44,618 bases of DNA from Mogibacterium sp. (GTDB taxonomy: Bacteria > Bacillota > Clostridia > Peptostreptococcales > Anaerovoracaceae). This document shows positions 15,234 to 23,057 of this stretch, one piece after another. The notes beneath the pieces are model-generated. The model worked only from the letters and a program-made list of their open reading frames with translations, was not told the DNA's origin and searched no databases. Numbering within the stretch: position 1 is the first letter of the stretch; every line of letters starts with the position of its first letter. Where the stretch lies: NCBI GenBank assembly GCA_017515425.1, contig JAFWFU010000035.1:1-44618 (forward strand), given 5' to 3'. A program made the translations under genes and the position numbers.

Positions 15234-16706
15234 ATGCTTGATTTAACCATTAACAAACAGGGTTTGAAGAACAACATCGAGCGTGTTAAAGAGCAGAATA
15301 TCATTCTGCCTACAATCGAGCAGCAGATGCACCCGGAGAAGATTCCTCAGAAGATTCTTGATAAGCTGACGAAGGTCGGTCTTTGGGATATTGATCCTGT
15401 AAACCTATTCCGTATTACCTGGAAGAATGAGCAGAAGGAATCCGGCGGACTTTTCCACGGTCCTAACTATATCGTACTTCCACCTGAGCTGACAGGCGTT
15501 AAATGCCGCATCATCTGCATGATAGGCAAATGGTTCCCGACAGGCTGTCATAAGGTAGGAGCTTCCTACGGCTGCCTCGTGCCCGAACTCGTAACAGGAC
15601 AGTTCGACACGGGCTATCACAAGGCTGTATGGCCTTCCACGGGTAACTACTGCAGAGGCGGTGCATTCGACAGTGCGCTCCTCGGTGTATACTCAATCGC
15701 TATCCTGCCCGAAGGAATGAGCAAGGAGAGATTTGATTGGCTCAAGACTATCGCCAGCGAGGTAATCGCTACACCGGGTACTGAGTCCAATGTAAAGGAA
15801 ATCTTTGACAAGACTCACGAGCTCAGAGAGACGAGAGAGGACGTATGGATTCTCAATCAGTTCGAGCAGATGGGCAACTATATGTGGCATTATAATGTTA
15901 CAGGAAACGCTATCGCAGAGGCGTTTGAAGAGATTAAGGGCGAGAACGGAAGATTTGCAGGAATGGCATTCACATCAGGTTCCGCAGGAACTACGGCTTC
16001 CGGCGACAGGCTCAAGGAGCTCTATCCTAATGCCAAGCTCGCAGTCGGTGAGGCTCTGCAATGTCCGACGCTCCTCGACAACGGATTCGGAGCGCATAGA
16101 ATCGAAGGTATCGGCGACAAGCATGTTCCTTGGATTCACAATGTTAAGAATACTGATATGGTTATCGCTATCGACGACGAGGATTCCCAGAACCTCCTCA
16201 GACTCTTCAACGAGGATATTGGTCGCGAATACCTCAAGGAGCAGGGTGTTGACCCAGCGCTCGTCGACCTTCTCGGATATTTCGGTATCAGCGGCATAGC
16301 CAATATGCTCTGCTGCATTAAGATGGCTAAATACTATGAGCTCGACGAGAACGACGTGCTCGCTACGGTAATGACAGACTCTTCTGTTATGTATGGTTCG
16401 AGAATTAAAGAGCTTCAGGACGAGCAGGGCGAATACAGCCACGAGAAGGCTGCGCTCCACTTCAACAAGCATATCCTCGATGAAAAGACGGATAATCTCC
16501 TCGAACTCAGATATACCGACAGAAAGAGAATTCACAACCTCAAGTATTACACATGGGTTGAGCAGCAGGGTAAGACCGTCGACGAAATCAATGCACTCTG
16601 GTATGACGACGCCAATACATGGGGCGCGCTCAGAAAGGAAAGAGCACAGGTCGACGACCTCATCAACGAGTTCAACGAGGCTACGGGACTTCTCAAGAAT
16701 CTATAA
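15234..16706 (+). CDS. PLP-dependent fold type II enzyme, cysteine synthase-like, function unknown
   Basis: 490 residues, much longer than CysK (about 310). The start is ATG 15234 after ACGGAGG. A family pattern is visible: FPTGCHKVGASYG with probable PLP-lysine Lys107, PSTGNYCRGG (Ser135-Asn138 asparagine loop), NQFEQMGNYMWHYNVTG, which mirrors the QFxNPxNxxxHYxTTG segment of CysK/CysM, and TSGSAGTTASGD as the phosphate-binding loop. An extra N-terminal region of about 75 residues and a long C-terminal extension are charged and unlike classical family members. It is transcribed alone between its own strong promoter and a terminator. Beta-elimination or beta-replacement on an amino acid is the likely chemistry (family knowledge); substrate unknown. 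Confidence 0.75.
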   Translation: MLDLTINKQGLKNNIERVKEQNIILPTIEQQMHPEKIPQKILDKLTKVGLWDIDPVNLFRITWKNEQKESGGLFHGPNYIVLPPELTGVKCRIICMIGKWFPTGCHKVGASYGCLVPELVTGQFDTGYHKAVWPSTGNYCRGGAFDSALLGVYSIAILPEGMSKERFDWLKTIASEVIATPGTESNVKEIFDKTHELRETREDVWILNQFEQMGNYMWHYNVTGNAIAEAFEEIKGENGRFAGMAFTSGSAGTTASGDRLKELYPNAKLAVGEALQCPTLLDNGFGAHRIEGIGDKHVPWIHNVKNTDMVIAIDDEDSQNLLRLFNEDIGREYLKEQGVDPALVDLLGYFGISGIANMLCCIKMAKYYELDENDVLATVMTDSSVMYGSRIKELQDEQGEYSHEKAALHFNKHILDEKTDNLLELRYTDRKRIHNLKYYTWVEQQGKTVDEINALWYDDANTWGALRKERAQVDDLINEFNEATGLLKNL

Positions 16707-16765
16707 GACGGAATGCAGATTCAGAGATAATCTAGCGGAATATACAATCCAAGATAATCCAAATA

Positions 16766-16800
16766 CAAAGAGCCGGTTCAAAACGAATCGGTTCTTTTGT
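16766..16800 (+). terminator. Intrinsic terminator after the PLP enzyme gene
   Basis: CAAAGAGCCG (16766-16775) pairs, with one G-T wobble, with CGGTTCTTTTG near 16789-16799. The T-rich arm is followed by TTGATAATT. Confidence 0.6.
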
Positions 16801-17080
16801 TGATAATTAAGTCTCAAATCGTGTTTTAGAAGAAAGACTATAGATTTCAAAAAATGAAAATATAATGAGAGACTCTTTTATATGAGGCAGGGGTGAGTTG
16901 CTGAGATATGTGGTATAATCATTATGCGGTTAGGTTCATAATTGTGTTGCAAGGATTGGGTAGAGAGGATTTAAGAGTTTGACGACACTGTTGCAGGGGT
17001 CTGATGACGCGTTTACAGAGGTTTAATGACTCTGATACGGATATTGATACAAAAGTATGACATTTTATAAAGGAGGGGTT
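16801..17080 (+). promoter_or_regulatory. Upstream region of the aldo/keto reductase gene
   Basis: No gene is seen between the terminator and the next start. TGGTATAAT at 16911-16919 is an extended -10 box without a clear -35 box. A second TTGACG near 16979 has no good -10 partner. Two loosely similar words (GGGTCTGATGACGC near 16996 and AGGTTTAATGACTC near 17020) are spaced about 25 bases apart in the leader. The ribosome site AAAGGAGGGG (17069-17078) fixes the downstream start at 17081. Confidence 0.35.
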
Positions 17081-18238
17081 ATGGGAGTTATTGAGTCGAA
17101 GAAGAAGCTGGGATTTGGCATGATGAGGATGCCTCTTTTGGAAGGCGCGAGCGAGGACGGAGATTTCGCAGGCGTGGATTTGGAGCAGACCAAGGCTATG
17201 GTGGACGAATTCATTGCGAGGGGATTCACCTATTTCGATACTGCCAGACTTTATCATAATTTCAAATGCGAGCAGGTGGCTAGGGAGGTGCTGACCTCAA
17301 GATACCCGAGGGATGCCTATACGGTCGCGGCGAAAATGCATACCCTCTATTTTAAAAAGGATAAGACCGCGGAGAATGTATTTAGGACTGACCTTGTGAA
17401 CCTCGGGATTGATTATATCGACTATTATCTCGTGCACGACGTAGGACATGATAATTACAAATTCTTCGAGGAAAACGGAGCCTTTGAATGCTGCGTAAAG
17501 ATGAAAAAAGAGGGGCTGGTGAAGCATATAGGCTTTTCCTGCCATGATACGGCAGAGTTTATAGACAGGGTGCTCACCGAACATCCCGAGATGGAATTTG
17601 TGCAGATACAGCTCAACTATCTCGATTGGAACAGCGCTGGGATAAATTCCCATGCCTGCTATGATGTAATAACAAAGCATGGCAAGGAGGTAATCGTAAT
17701 GGAGCCCGTCAAGGGCGGCACGCTGGCAAATGTGCCGCCGGAGGTAGAGCGGCTGTTCAAGACTGCCGACGCGGATTCATCTGTCGCGTCTTGGGCGATA
17801 AGATTTGCCGCGTCGCATGAAAATGTGAAGATGGTGCTTTCGGGCATGAGCAGCATGGAGCAGATGAAGGATAATCTCGCCACCATGGAAAACTTCAAGG
17901 CTCTGACAGATGAGGAATTCAGCCTGATTGAGAAGGCGGTCGCCAAGATAAACGAGAGCATTGAGATAGCGTGCACGGCTTGCAGATATTGCGTGGACGG
18001 CTGTCCTATGAATATTCCTATTCCGAATTATTTCTCGCTGTATAATACGCAGAAACAGAAGCTGAGGGAAGAGCCGGACGCAGAGTGGACTCCGGAGATG
18101 GAATACTTCGAGAGGCTGACTACCACGAAGGGAAAGCCGAGCGACTGCATAGGCTGCGGCAGCTGTGAGGGCATATGCCCGCAGCATTTGCCTATCATAG
18201 ATGATTTGAAAAAGGTATCAGAACTTATGGAAAAATAG
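17081..18238 (+). CDS. Aldo/keto reductase with C-terminal ferredoxin-like domain
   Basis: 385 residues. ATG 17081 follows AAAGGAGGGG; the in-frame ATG at 17057 lies before that site and is rejected. The N-terminal TIM barrel has the reductase pattern: GFGMMRMP, FDTARLYHNFKCEQVA with the catalytic Asp/Tyr region, AAKMH with the active-site Lys, and YYLVHDVG. The C-terminal 90 residues hold two clusters of cysteines, CTACRYCVDGCP and CIGCGSCEGICPQHLP, fit for two 4Fe-4S clusters. Such proteins are widespread in clostridia and are thought to exchange electrons between ferredoxin and small carbonyl substrates; the substrate is not known. It appears to be a single-gene unit with terminators after it. 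Confidence 0.88.
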   Translation: MGVIESKKKLGFGMMRMPLLEGASEDGDFAGVDLEQTKAMVDEFIARGFTYFDTARLYHNFKCEQVAREVLTSRYPRDAYTVAAKMHTLYFKKDKTAENVFRTDLVNLGIDYIDYYLVHDVGHDNYKFFEENGAFECCVKMKKEGLVKHIGFSCHDTAEFIDRVLTEHPEMEFVQIQLNYLDWNSAGINSHACYDVITKHGKEVIVMEPVKGGTLANVPPEVERLFKTADADSSVASWAIRFAASHENVKMVLSGMSSMEQMKDNLATMENFKALTDEEFSLIEKAVAKINESIEIACTACRYCVDGCPMNIPIPNYFSLYNTQKQKLREEPDAEWTPEMEYFERLTTTKGKPSDCIGCGSCEGICPQHLPIIDDLKKVSELMEK

Positions 18239-18280
18239 AGTCCGCCTGACGACGAACTCTATTGAGAAAGACTATCATAT

Positions 18281-18308
18281 AGCAGGCTTTCCGTTTAGGA
18301 AGCCTGCT
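18281..18308. terminator. Strong hairpin between convergent genes
   Basis: AGCAGGCTT TCC pairs with GGA AGCCTGCT across a GTTTA loop, about 11 base pairs. It lies 43 bases after the aldo/keto reductase stop. It has no long T run on either side, so it may work together with the next hairpin. Confidence 0.6.
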
Positions 18309-18323
18309 CAGACCGTAGACAAA

Positions 18324-18347
18324 GTCTCGACTTCGGTCGAGGCTTTT
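18324..18347 (+). terminator. Intrinsic terminator with UUCG tetraloop
   Basis: GTCTCGAC (18324-18331), loop TTCG, GTCGAGGC (18336-18343), then TTTT. The C(UUCG)G loop is exceptionally stable. It separates the plus-strand reductase gene from the minus-strand threonine synthase-like gene. Confidence 0.75.
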
Positions 18348-18396
18348 CACTTGATGTCAGCAATTTGCCTGAAACTTATTTTGAAATATAACTTAT

Positions 18397-19626
18397 TTAT
18401 TTACCTGCCATTACGGTGGTTTTGAATTCCTCCAAGCTCGGACTCAGCTTGATAGGCTCACCCGCGGCTTTAATGCCATTGGCTGTATCCTTGAGACCGT
18501 TGCCTGTTACGATACAGGTGACAGTAGCCTCTGCGGGAATCTTACCCTCTTTGCATAGCTTTTTGAGTCCGGCATAGCCCGTAACACCTGCGGGCTCCCC
18601 GAATACTCCGCATTCTCTGCCGGTTTCTCTCATAGCTTCGAGTATCTCATCATCAGTCACCTCTACGGCGAGACCGTCTGACTCGATAATGGCTGCGATA
18701 GCCTTGTCCGCATTACGGGGCACGCCTACAGAAATGGAATCTGCGAGTGTGTTTTCTTCCATAGGTTCCCATGGATCTCCCGTCTTTACCGCTCTGTTGA
18801 TCGGGCATGTGTTTACGGACTGCGCTGATATGAGCTTAGGAAGCTTGTCAATAAAGCCCGCTGCGTACAAATCCTTGAAGCCCTTCCAAACTCCCGCAAT
18901 GGTGCAGCCGTCGCCGACGGAAAGCGCCACATAGTCGGTAATCTTCCAATCAAGCTGCTCTGCGATTTCGAGAGCGACTGTTTTCTTTCCTTCCATGAGA
19001 TAAGGATTGATAGCTGCATTTCTGTTATACCAGCCGTATTCGTCGATAGCTGCCTTTGAGAGCTCGAAGGTCTCTTCGTAATTGCCCTTGACGGATACGA
19101 CCGTGGCTCCGAAGATGAGAAGCTGTGCGACCTTTCCGATAGGTGCTCTCTCAGGAACGAAGATATATGTCCTTAGTCCGGCTGCTGCGGAGTTGCCCGC
19201 GAGCGAACTTGCCGCATTTCCCGTGGACGAGCAGGCAATGGTGTCATAACCCGCTTCAACAGCCTTGGCGACTGCCATGGAGCTCGCCCTGTCCTTGAGC
19301 GAGGCTGTCGGATTTATTCCGTCATCTTTTAGAAAGAACTGCTTGAAGCCGAGCTTATCTGCCACGCGAGGCACTTCGTAAAGAGGAGACCAGCCGACTC
19401 TCAGCGGCGGCTGATTGGTATCTTCCTCAATAGGAAGGAAGTCTCTGTATCTCCACATGGTATAGTTCTTGCTCTCGGAGATTTTAGCTGGAGATGAAAC
19501 GGATTTGATATAGTCGTAATCATAGATCACGTCCAAGATGCCGCCGCATTCGCAGGTAGTCGCATCCGGAGCAGCTTCATATTCCTTGGCGCATTTTATG
19601 CATTTTAGACATTTAACATTTTTCAT
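18397..19626 (-). CDS. thrC: Threonine synthase-like PLP enzyme with N-terminal zinc ribbon
   Basis: 409 residues. Cys9, Cys12, Cys25 and Cys27 can form a rubredoxin/zinc-ribbon knuckle, typical of one class of threonine synthases. PLP-lysine is Lys111 in PTASLKDRASS. CSSTGNAASSLAG, GDGCTIAGVWKG (phosphate loop) and CIVTGNGLKD follow in the expected order. By family it converts O-phosphohomoserine to threonine. Related fold-II enzymes (threonine dehydratase, cysteate synthase) are less likely given the zinc ribbon and the TGNGLKD end. ATG 19626 follows GGAGG. It is transcribed alone from a promoter containing a palindrome. Confidence 0.85.
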   Translation of the reverse strand: MKNVKCLKCIKCAKEYEAAPDATTCECGGILDVIYDYDYIKSVSSPAKISESKNYTMWRYRDFLPIEEDTNQPPLRVGWSPLYEVPRVADKLGFKQFFLKDDGINPTASLKDRASSMAVAKAVEAGYDTIACSSTGNAASSLAGNSAAAGLRTYIFVPERAPIGKVAQLLIFGATVVSVKGNYEETFELSKAAIDEYGWYNRNAAINPYLMEGKKTVALEIAEQLDWKITDYVALSVGDGCTIAGVWKGFKDLYAAGFIDKLPKLISAQSVNTCPINRAVKTGDPWEPMEENTLADSISVGVPRNADKAIAAIIESDGLAVEVTDDEILEAMRETGRECGVFGEPAGVTGYAGLKKLCKEGKIPAEATVTCIVTGNGLKDTANGIKAAGEPIKLSPSLEEFKTTVMAGK

Positions 19627-19658
19627 GGGAAGTCCTCCATAGTTATTCTATGTCTACA

Positions 19659-19687
19659 ATAATAAATAAAAGAATTCTTTTTAGCAA
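19659..19687 (-). promoter_or_regulatory. Promoter of the threonine synthase-like gene with palindromic spacer
   Basis: On the minus strand TTGCTA (19687-19682), a 17-base spacer and TATTAT (19664-19659). The spacer contains AAAAGAATTCTTTT (19668-19681), a perfect 14-bp palindrome well placed to be an operator. Confidence 0.55.
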
Positions 19688-19782
19688 TAACAATTATTTT
19701 TTGGATTTACCAACCTAAATACCGTCTAAAGAATTATTGCATTTTTTCTGCAATTTTAGCTCAACTATTTTCCTTTTCTTTA

Positions 19783-19811
19783 TTGTAATAGCGCTCTATA
19801 TTTACTATCAT
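19783..19811 (+). promoter_or_regulatory. Promoter of the xanthine/uracil permease gene
   Basis: TTGTAA (19783-19788), a 17-base spacer and TATCAT (19806-19811). Transcription is expected to begin near 19818, exactly at the base of the following hairpin. Confidence 0.5.
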
Positions 19812-19817
19812 AGAATC

Positions 19818-19843
19818 ACAGGTTGAGTTCAGCCTGTTTTTTT
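19818..19843 (+). terminator. Terminator-like hairpin at the 5' end of the permease leader
   Basis: ACAGGTTG (19818-19825), loop AGTT, CAGCCTGT (19830-19837, one G-T pair), then a run of T to 19843. It looks like an intrinsic terminator or a 5' stabilising hairpin upstream of the permease start at 19871. Confidence 0.55.
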
Positions 19844-19870
19844 GAGAATTTAAAATTTGGAGGTTTAAAA

Positions 19871-21301
19871 ATGTCTGATCAAAAGCTAGGTTTAAAGGAG
19901 AGCTTGAGCCGTATGTCATCTGAATATGAGCTCGAAGGCCGTATTCCAACAGGAAAGGCGATTATTCTGGGTATGCAGCATGTGCTAGCTATGTTTGTCG
20001 GCAATCTGACCCCTATCTTGGTAATCGGCGGAGCATGTGCTCTTGGCGATGAGGGTCTAATGGTTCCGGTTATTCAAAATGCCATGCTCGTTGCGGGGCT
20101 TGTTACTCTTGTGCAGCTGTGGACTATCGGACCGATTGGAGCCAAGCTCCCCTGCGTAATGGGTACGAGCTCGGGCTTTATCGGAGTTATGAGTGGAGTT
20201 GCCGGTTCGATGGGCGGCGGAGTAGTCGCATATGGCTCCATTCTCGGAGCATGTTTTATCGGCGGTATATTTGAGGTGGTTCTCGGTTTCCTGCTGAAAC
20301 CGCTCAGAAAATTCTTCCCGAGCGTGGTGACGGGTACTGTTGTAACAGCAATCGGACTTTCGCTTATCAGCGTAGGTATCAATTCGTTCGGCGGCGGCAA
20401 TAACAATGGAGACTTCGGCTCACCGACCAATCTGTTTATCGGATTCGCCGTGCTCATCTTCATCATCTTGCTCAAACATTTCACAAAGGGAATTTGGTCG
20501 GCTGCGTCAATTTTGTTTGGAATAATTTTCGGATACATACTTTGTGCAATTCTCGGGCTTTTCCTCGACCATACATATATGGTAGACGGACAGGAATTCA
20601 CATATTCATGGGTGCTGCAGTGGGGCAAGGTCGCCTCGGCAGCATGGGTTTCGGTTCCTAAGATTATGCCTGTCAAACTGATATTTGACGCAAGGGCGAT
20701 TATTCCGATCATGATAATGTTTATCGTAACCGCCGTAGAGACGGTTGGCGATCTCTCAGGAATCACCGAAGGCGGACTCGGACGAGAGGCTACGGATAAG
20801 GAGCTTTCCGGCGGAGTTGCCTGCGACGGTATCGGATCTACATTTGCGACACTCTTCGGCGTGCTGCCTAATACCTCGTTCAGCCAAAATGTAGGACTCG
20901 TAGGAATGACCAAGATTGTAAATCTGTACGCAATCAGCATGGGCGCTATCTTCCTCGTGCTCTGCGGCTTTATCCCTAAACTTGCGGCTATCGTTCAGCT
21001 AATGCCGCAGTCTGTGCTCGGCGGCGCGGCTGTAATAATGTTTGCGTCTATCGTAGTCAGCGGTATTCAGCTCATAACAAAAGACGGCATACACAACCGC
21101 GAGGTTACAATCGTTGCTGTATCGCTCGGTCTCGGATACGGACTTGGGTCTACAGCTAATGTGCTCGCCATGCTGCCGTCATGGGTTAGCTATATATTCG
21201 GCGGTTCTGGAATCGTGCCTGCTGCCATCTGTGCTATCATACTTAATATAGTGTTGAAGAAAAATCCGGAGGACGGAGAGGTGGAGGCTCTCTGGGACTA
21301 A
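19871..21301 (+). CDS. Xanthine/uracil permease (NCS2 / NAT family)
   Basis: 476 residues with about 12-14 hydrophobic segments. ATG 19871 lies after TTTGGAGG; the in-frame ATG at 19823 falls inside the hairpin and is rejected. Family signatures are IPTGKAIILGMQHVLAMF at the N-terminus, GTSSGFIGVMSG in the substrate region near residue 100, AVETVGDLSGITE near 305 and the SQNVGLVGMTK motif near 352. The family imports purine or pyrimidine bases with H+ or Na+. Its place beside yqeC, a mocA-like gene and the purine catabolic cluster favours xanthine or urate. Its stop overlaps the end of convergent yqeC by 4 bases. Confidence 0.93.
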   Translation: MSDQKLGLKESLSRMSSEYELEGRIPTGKAIILGMQHVLAMFVGNLTPILVIGGACALGDEGLMVPVIQNAMLVAGLVTLVQLWTIGPIGAKLPCVMGTSSGFIGVMSGVAGSMGGGVVAYGSILGACFIGGIFEVVLGFLLKPLRKFFPSVVTGTVVTAIGLSLISVGINSFGGGNNNGDFGSPTNLFIGFAVLIFIILLKHFTKGIWSAASILFGIIFGYILCAILGLFLDHTYMVDGQEFTYSWVLQWGKVASAAWVSVPKIMPVKLIFDARAIIPIMIMFIVTAVETVGDLSGITEGGLGREATDKELSGGVACDGIGSTFATLFGVLPNTSFSQNVGLVGMTKIVNLYAISMGAIFLVLCGFIPKLAAIVQLMPQSVLGGAAVIMFASIVVSGIQLITKDGIHNREVTIVAVSLGLGYGLGSTANVLAMLPSWVSYIFGGSGIVPAAICAIILNIVLKKNPEDGEVEALWD

Positions 21302-22089
21302 TCGTTTAATAGACTTCCCCAGGCGCTTTGAATGCCGCGAACAGCGAACATCTTTTGAAGGTGTTCGCTTTTTTCTTGGAGCTCTTCCGTATCCGCCTGG
21401 TTCAAAAAGACGCGATAGTCTCCGCAGGTTCCCTTTAAGCCCGCGTCGGGTGAAGAAAGAACTGCTGCGATTAGCGTTTTGTCGACAGTATCGCGGGCGA
21501 GAGGAGAGGGAATCATCTCCGCCCCATAGACAGCCTCAGATACGGGCTTTCCGAGCGAGGACATGCCTGCCACGCAAATGCTGACATCAGTGCAGTTTGG
21601 CACTTGAGGTTCGTGCTCTCTGGGAAGCTTGAGAGGCATACGCCTCGAGCCGTCCGCCTCTATCAGAACTATATCCGATACCTTGCAGGCATAGTCAAAT
21701 ATATGCTCAGGTGCTGATACGACTTTTCGACAGTTAGAGGCGTCCTCTGATGTGAGCATGAGTATGCCTTCCTCTCCAAGAAGTCTGTCGATTTCGGCAT
21801 ATTCTTCGGCAAATCTAGCTTCATCTGCCGCATAGTCCGCGGGATAAATAATAGCACTGCCGGAGTATGCTCCCTCGGAATAATCAGGGTGGAGCATATG
21901 CGTAGTGGTTGTGATTATTATTTTTTTGCCGGCGCTTGCGAGCTCGCGAGCCCATGCAAATATCAGGCTCGTCTTACCGCCAGCGCCTACGAAGCTGATT
22001 ACGGTGGCTCTGCCTGAACGCAGGGGGAGGGTGAGCTGCAAGGCTTCGGATATGGTATTCTGTTGTCCTTTATAATTCCAAAGTTTCAT
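21298..22089 (-). CDS. yqeC: Selenium-dependent hydroxylase accessory protein YqeC
   Basis: 263 residues. The P-loop VISFVGAGGKTSLIF (residues 30-44) and IIITTTTHMLHPD place it in the YqeC family, putative NTPases. A conserved IEADGSRRMPLKLP segment lies near residue 150. By phylogenetic pattern and genetics the family belongs with YqeB and selenium-dependent molybdenum hydroxylases, probably in inserting selenium or maturing the cofactor. It overlaps the upstream mocA-like gene by 20 bases, so translation is probably coupled; no separate ribosome site is seen. Confidence 0.9.
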   Translation of the reverse strand: MKLWNYKGQQNTISEALQLTLPLRSGRATVISFVGAGGKTSLIFAWARELASAGKKIIITTTTHMLHPDYSEGAYSGSAIIYPADYAADEARFAEEYAEIDRLLGEEGILMLTSEDASNCRKVVSAPEHIFDYACKVSDIVLIEADGSRRMPLKLPREHEPQVPNCTDVSICVAGMSSLGKPVSEAVYGAEMIPSPLARDTVDKTLIAAVLSSPDAGLKGTCGDYRVFLNQADTEELQEKSEHLQKMFAVRGIQSAWGSLLND

Positions 22090-22816
22090 TTTCCATTAAA
22101 TCTTCAAGCGCGTCTATATCAGTTATTTCGGCTTCGCTCTCCGCTTCCACGAGCAAAAGCTCGTCTCTATGCCTGTTTATTATCTGCCTGCCGCCTATAT
22201 CCCCAGACAAGGCGAGCAGCTCTTCCTTATAAACAGAAGAGAAAATCTTAGGATTATACATGCTGCTCTGCCACGCAAGCGAAACGATAGGGAAGAAATG
22301 CGAGGCAGGCTCAGAGCGAGAATTATAATCCGAACTCGAATACAAATCCAATTCTGAGCCGGAACCTGAATCGGAACCGGAACCGGAATCGGAATCATTT
22401 ATTGCCTCAGCATAAACATCTATCATGCGGATTATGCTTGAAGCTCTGAGCCAGGGCTGGTCGCATACGCAAAACATATAGGCGTCAACTTCCCCCGCAG
22501 CTTCAATCCCCAGCAGCATACTATGTGAAATACCCCATTCGGGGTGATAGTTTCGCATGATTTTAAAGTCTGGCGCGAGAGCCGCAACTTCCTCATATTG
22601 AGTCACGAGCACCTTGCTGATAATAATATTACAGGGACGCCCTTTTTTATTCTCACCAAAACTAAAGTCAGAAGATACCTCTCTGACTTTATCAAGAGTG
22701 AGAGAAACCATGGGACGCCCGTCCTTCAAAGGGTGCAAAAGCTTATTGCTGCCGAATCTCTCGGCATTTCCCGCAGCTTCAAGTATGACGGCAATCTTTA
22801 TATCATTACTACTCAT
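22070..22816 (-). CDS. MocA/MobA-like molybdenum cofactor nucleotidyltransferase with Ser-rich insertion
   Basis: 248 residues. The N-terminal AVILEAAGNAERFGSNKLL matches the nucleotide-binding LAAGxSxRxGxxK signature, though the usual LAAG is EAAG. FCVCDQPWL is the CDQP metal/nucleotide motif, and the later GDIGGRQII matches the GDxGxR motif. By family it joins CTP or GTP to molybdopterin. Between the CDQP domain and the NPKIFS strand there is a low-complexity stretch rich in Ser, Asp and Gly (residues about 140-172), encoded by a tandem hexamer. The ATG at 22816 has no Shine-Dalgarno site and begins 8 bases after a -10 box, so the mRNA may be leaderless. Confidence 0.85.
   Translation of the reverse strand: MSSNDIKIAVILEAAGNAERFGSNKLLHPLKDGRPMVSLTLDKVREVSSDFSFGENKKGRPCNIIISKVLVTQYEEVAALAPDFKIMRNYHPEWGISHSMLLGIEAAGEVDAYMFCVCDQPWLRASSIIRMIDVYAEAINDSDSGSGSDSGSGSELDLYSSSDYNSRSEPASHFFPIVSLAWQSSMYNPKIFSSVYKEELLALSGDIGGRQIINRHRDELLLVEAESEAEITDIDALEDLMENETLEL
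22356..22397 (-). repeat. Tandem GATTCC/GGTTCC hexamers inside the mocA-like gene
   Basis: About seven degenerate 6-base units encode alternating Ser-Asp and Ser-Gly. The array is in frame, so unit gain or loss would not break the gene. Confidence 0.75.
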
Positions 22817-22823
22817 GGTTTAT

Positions 22824-22851
22824 ATTGTACTTAAAATAATTATGCGGTCAA
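22824..22851 (-). promoter_or_regulatory. Promoter of mocA-yqeC, apparently leaderless
   Basis: On the minus strand TTGACC (22851-22846), a 16-base spacer and TACAAT (22829-22824). Seven bases separate the -10 box from the ATG at 22816. Confidence 0.6.
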
Positions 22852-22935
22852 CGGAGTGCATAAATCTATTGAGAACAGGGGGATTTGCAGCAAATCAAAA
22901 AATCAAAAAAATATAGAAACAAAAAAATATTTTTG

Positions 22936-22964
22936 TTGCCAAACTAATTGTAATATCTTAAAAT
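22936..22964 (+). promoter_or_regulatory. Promoter of the BmpA-type ABC transporter operon
   Basis: TTGCCA (22936-22941), a 17-base spacer and TAAAAT (22959-22964). The leader of about 85 bases holds TGTCTG-CTGA-CAGACA (22982-22997), a perfect 6-bp hairpin. No purine riboswitch consensus is present. Confidence 0.55.
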
Positions 22965-23057
22965 TATGTCATCAATAATTGTGTCTGCTGACAGACAATC
23001 TGAGTCAGGATTGATTAAGCAGAATTTTCTGTATTAGTTATTACAGGAGGAAATAAT

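Noticed and set aside
19627-19870. Guanine/xanthine riboswitch before the NCS2 permease
   Set aside because: Conserved aptamer words of the purine riboswitch were not found in the leader.
22965-23057. Purine riboswitch in the bmpA-type leader
   Set aside because: Only a simple 6-bp hairpin is present; no aptamer core.
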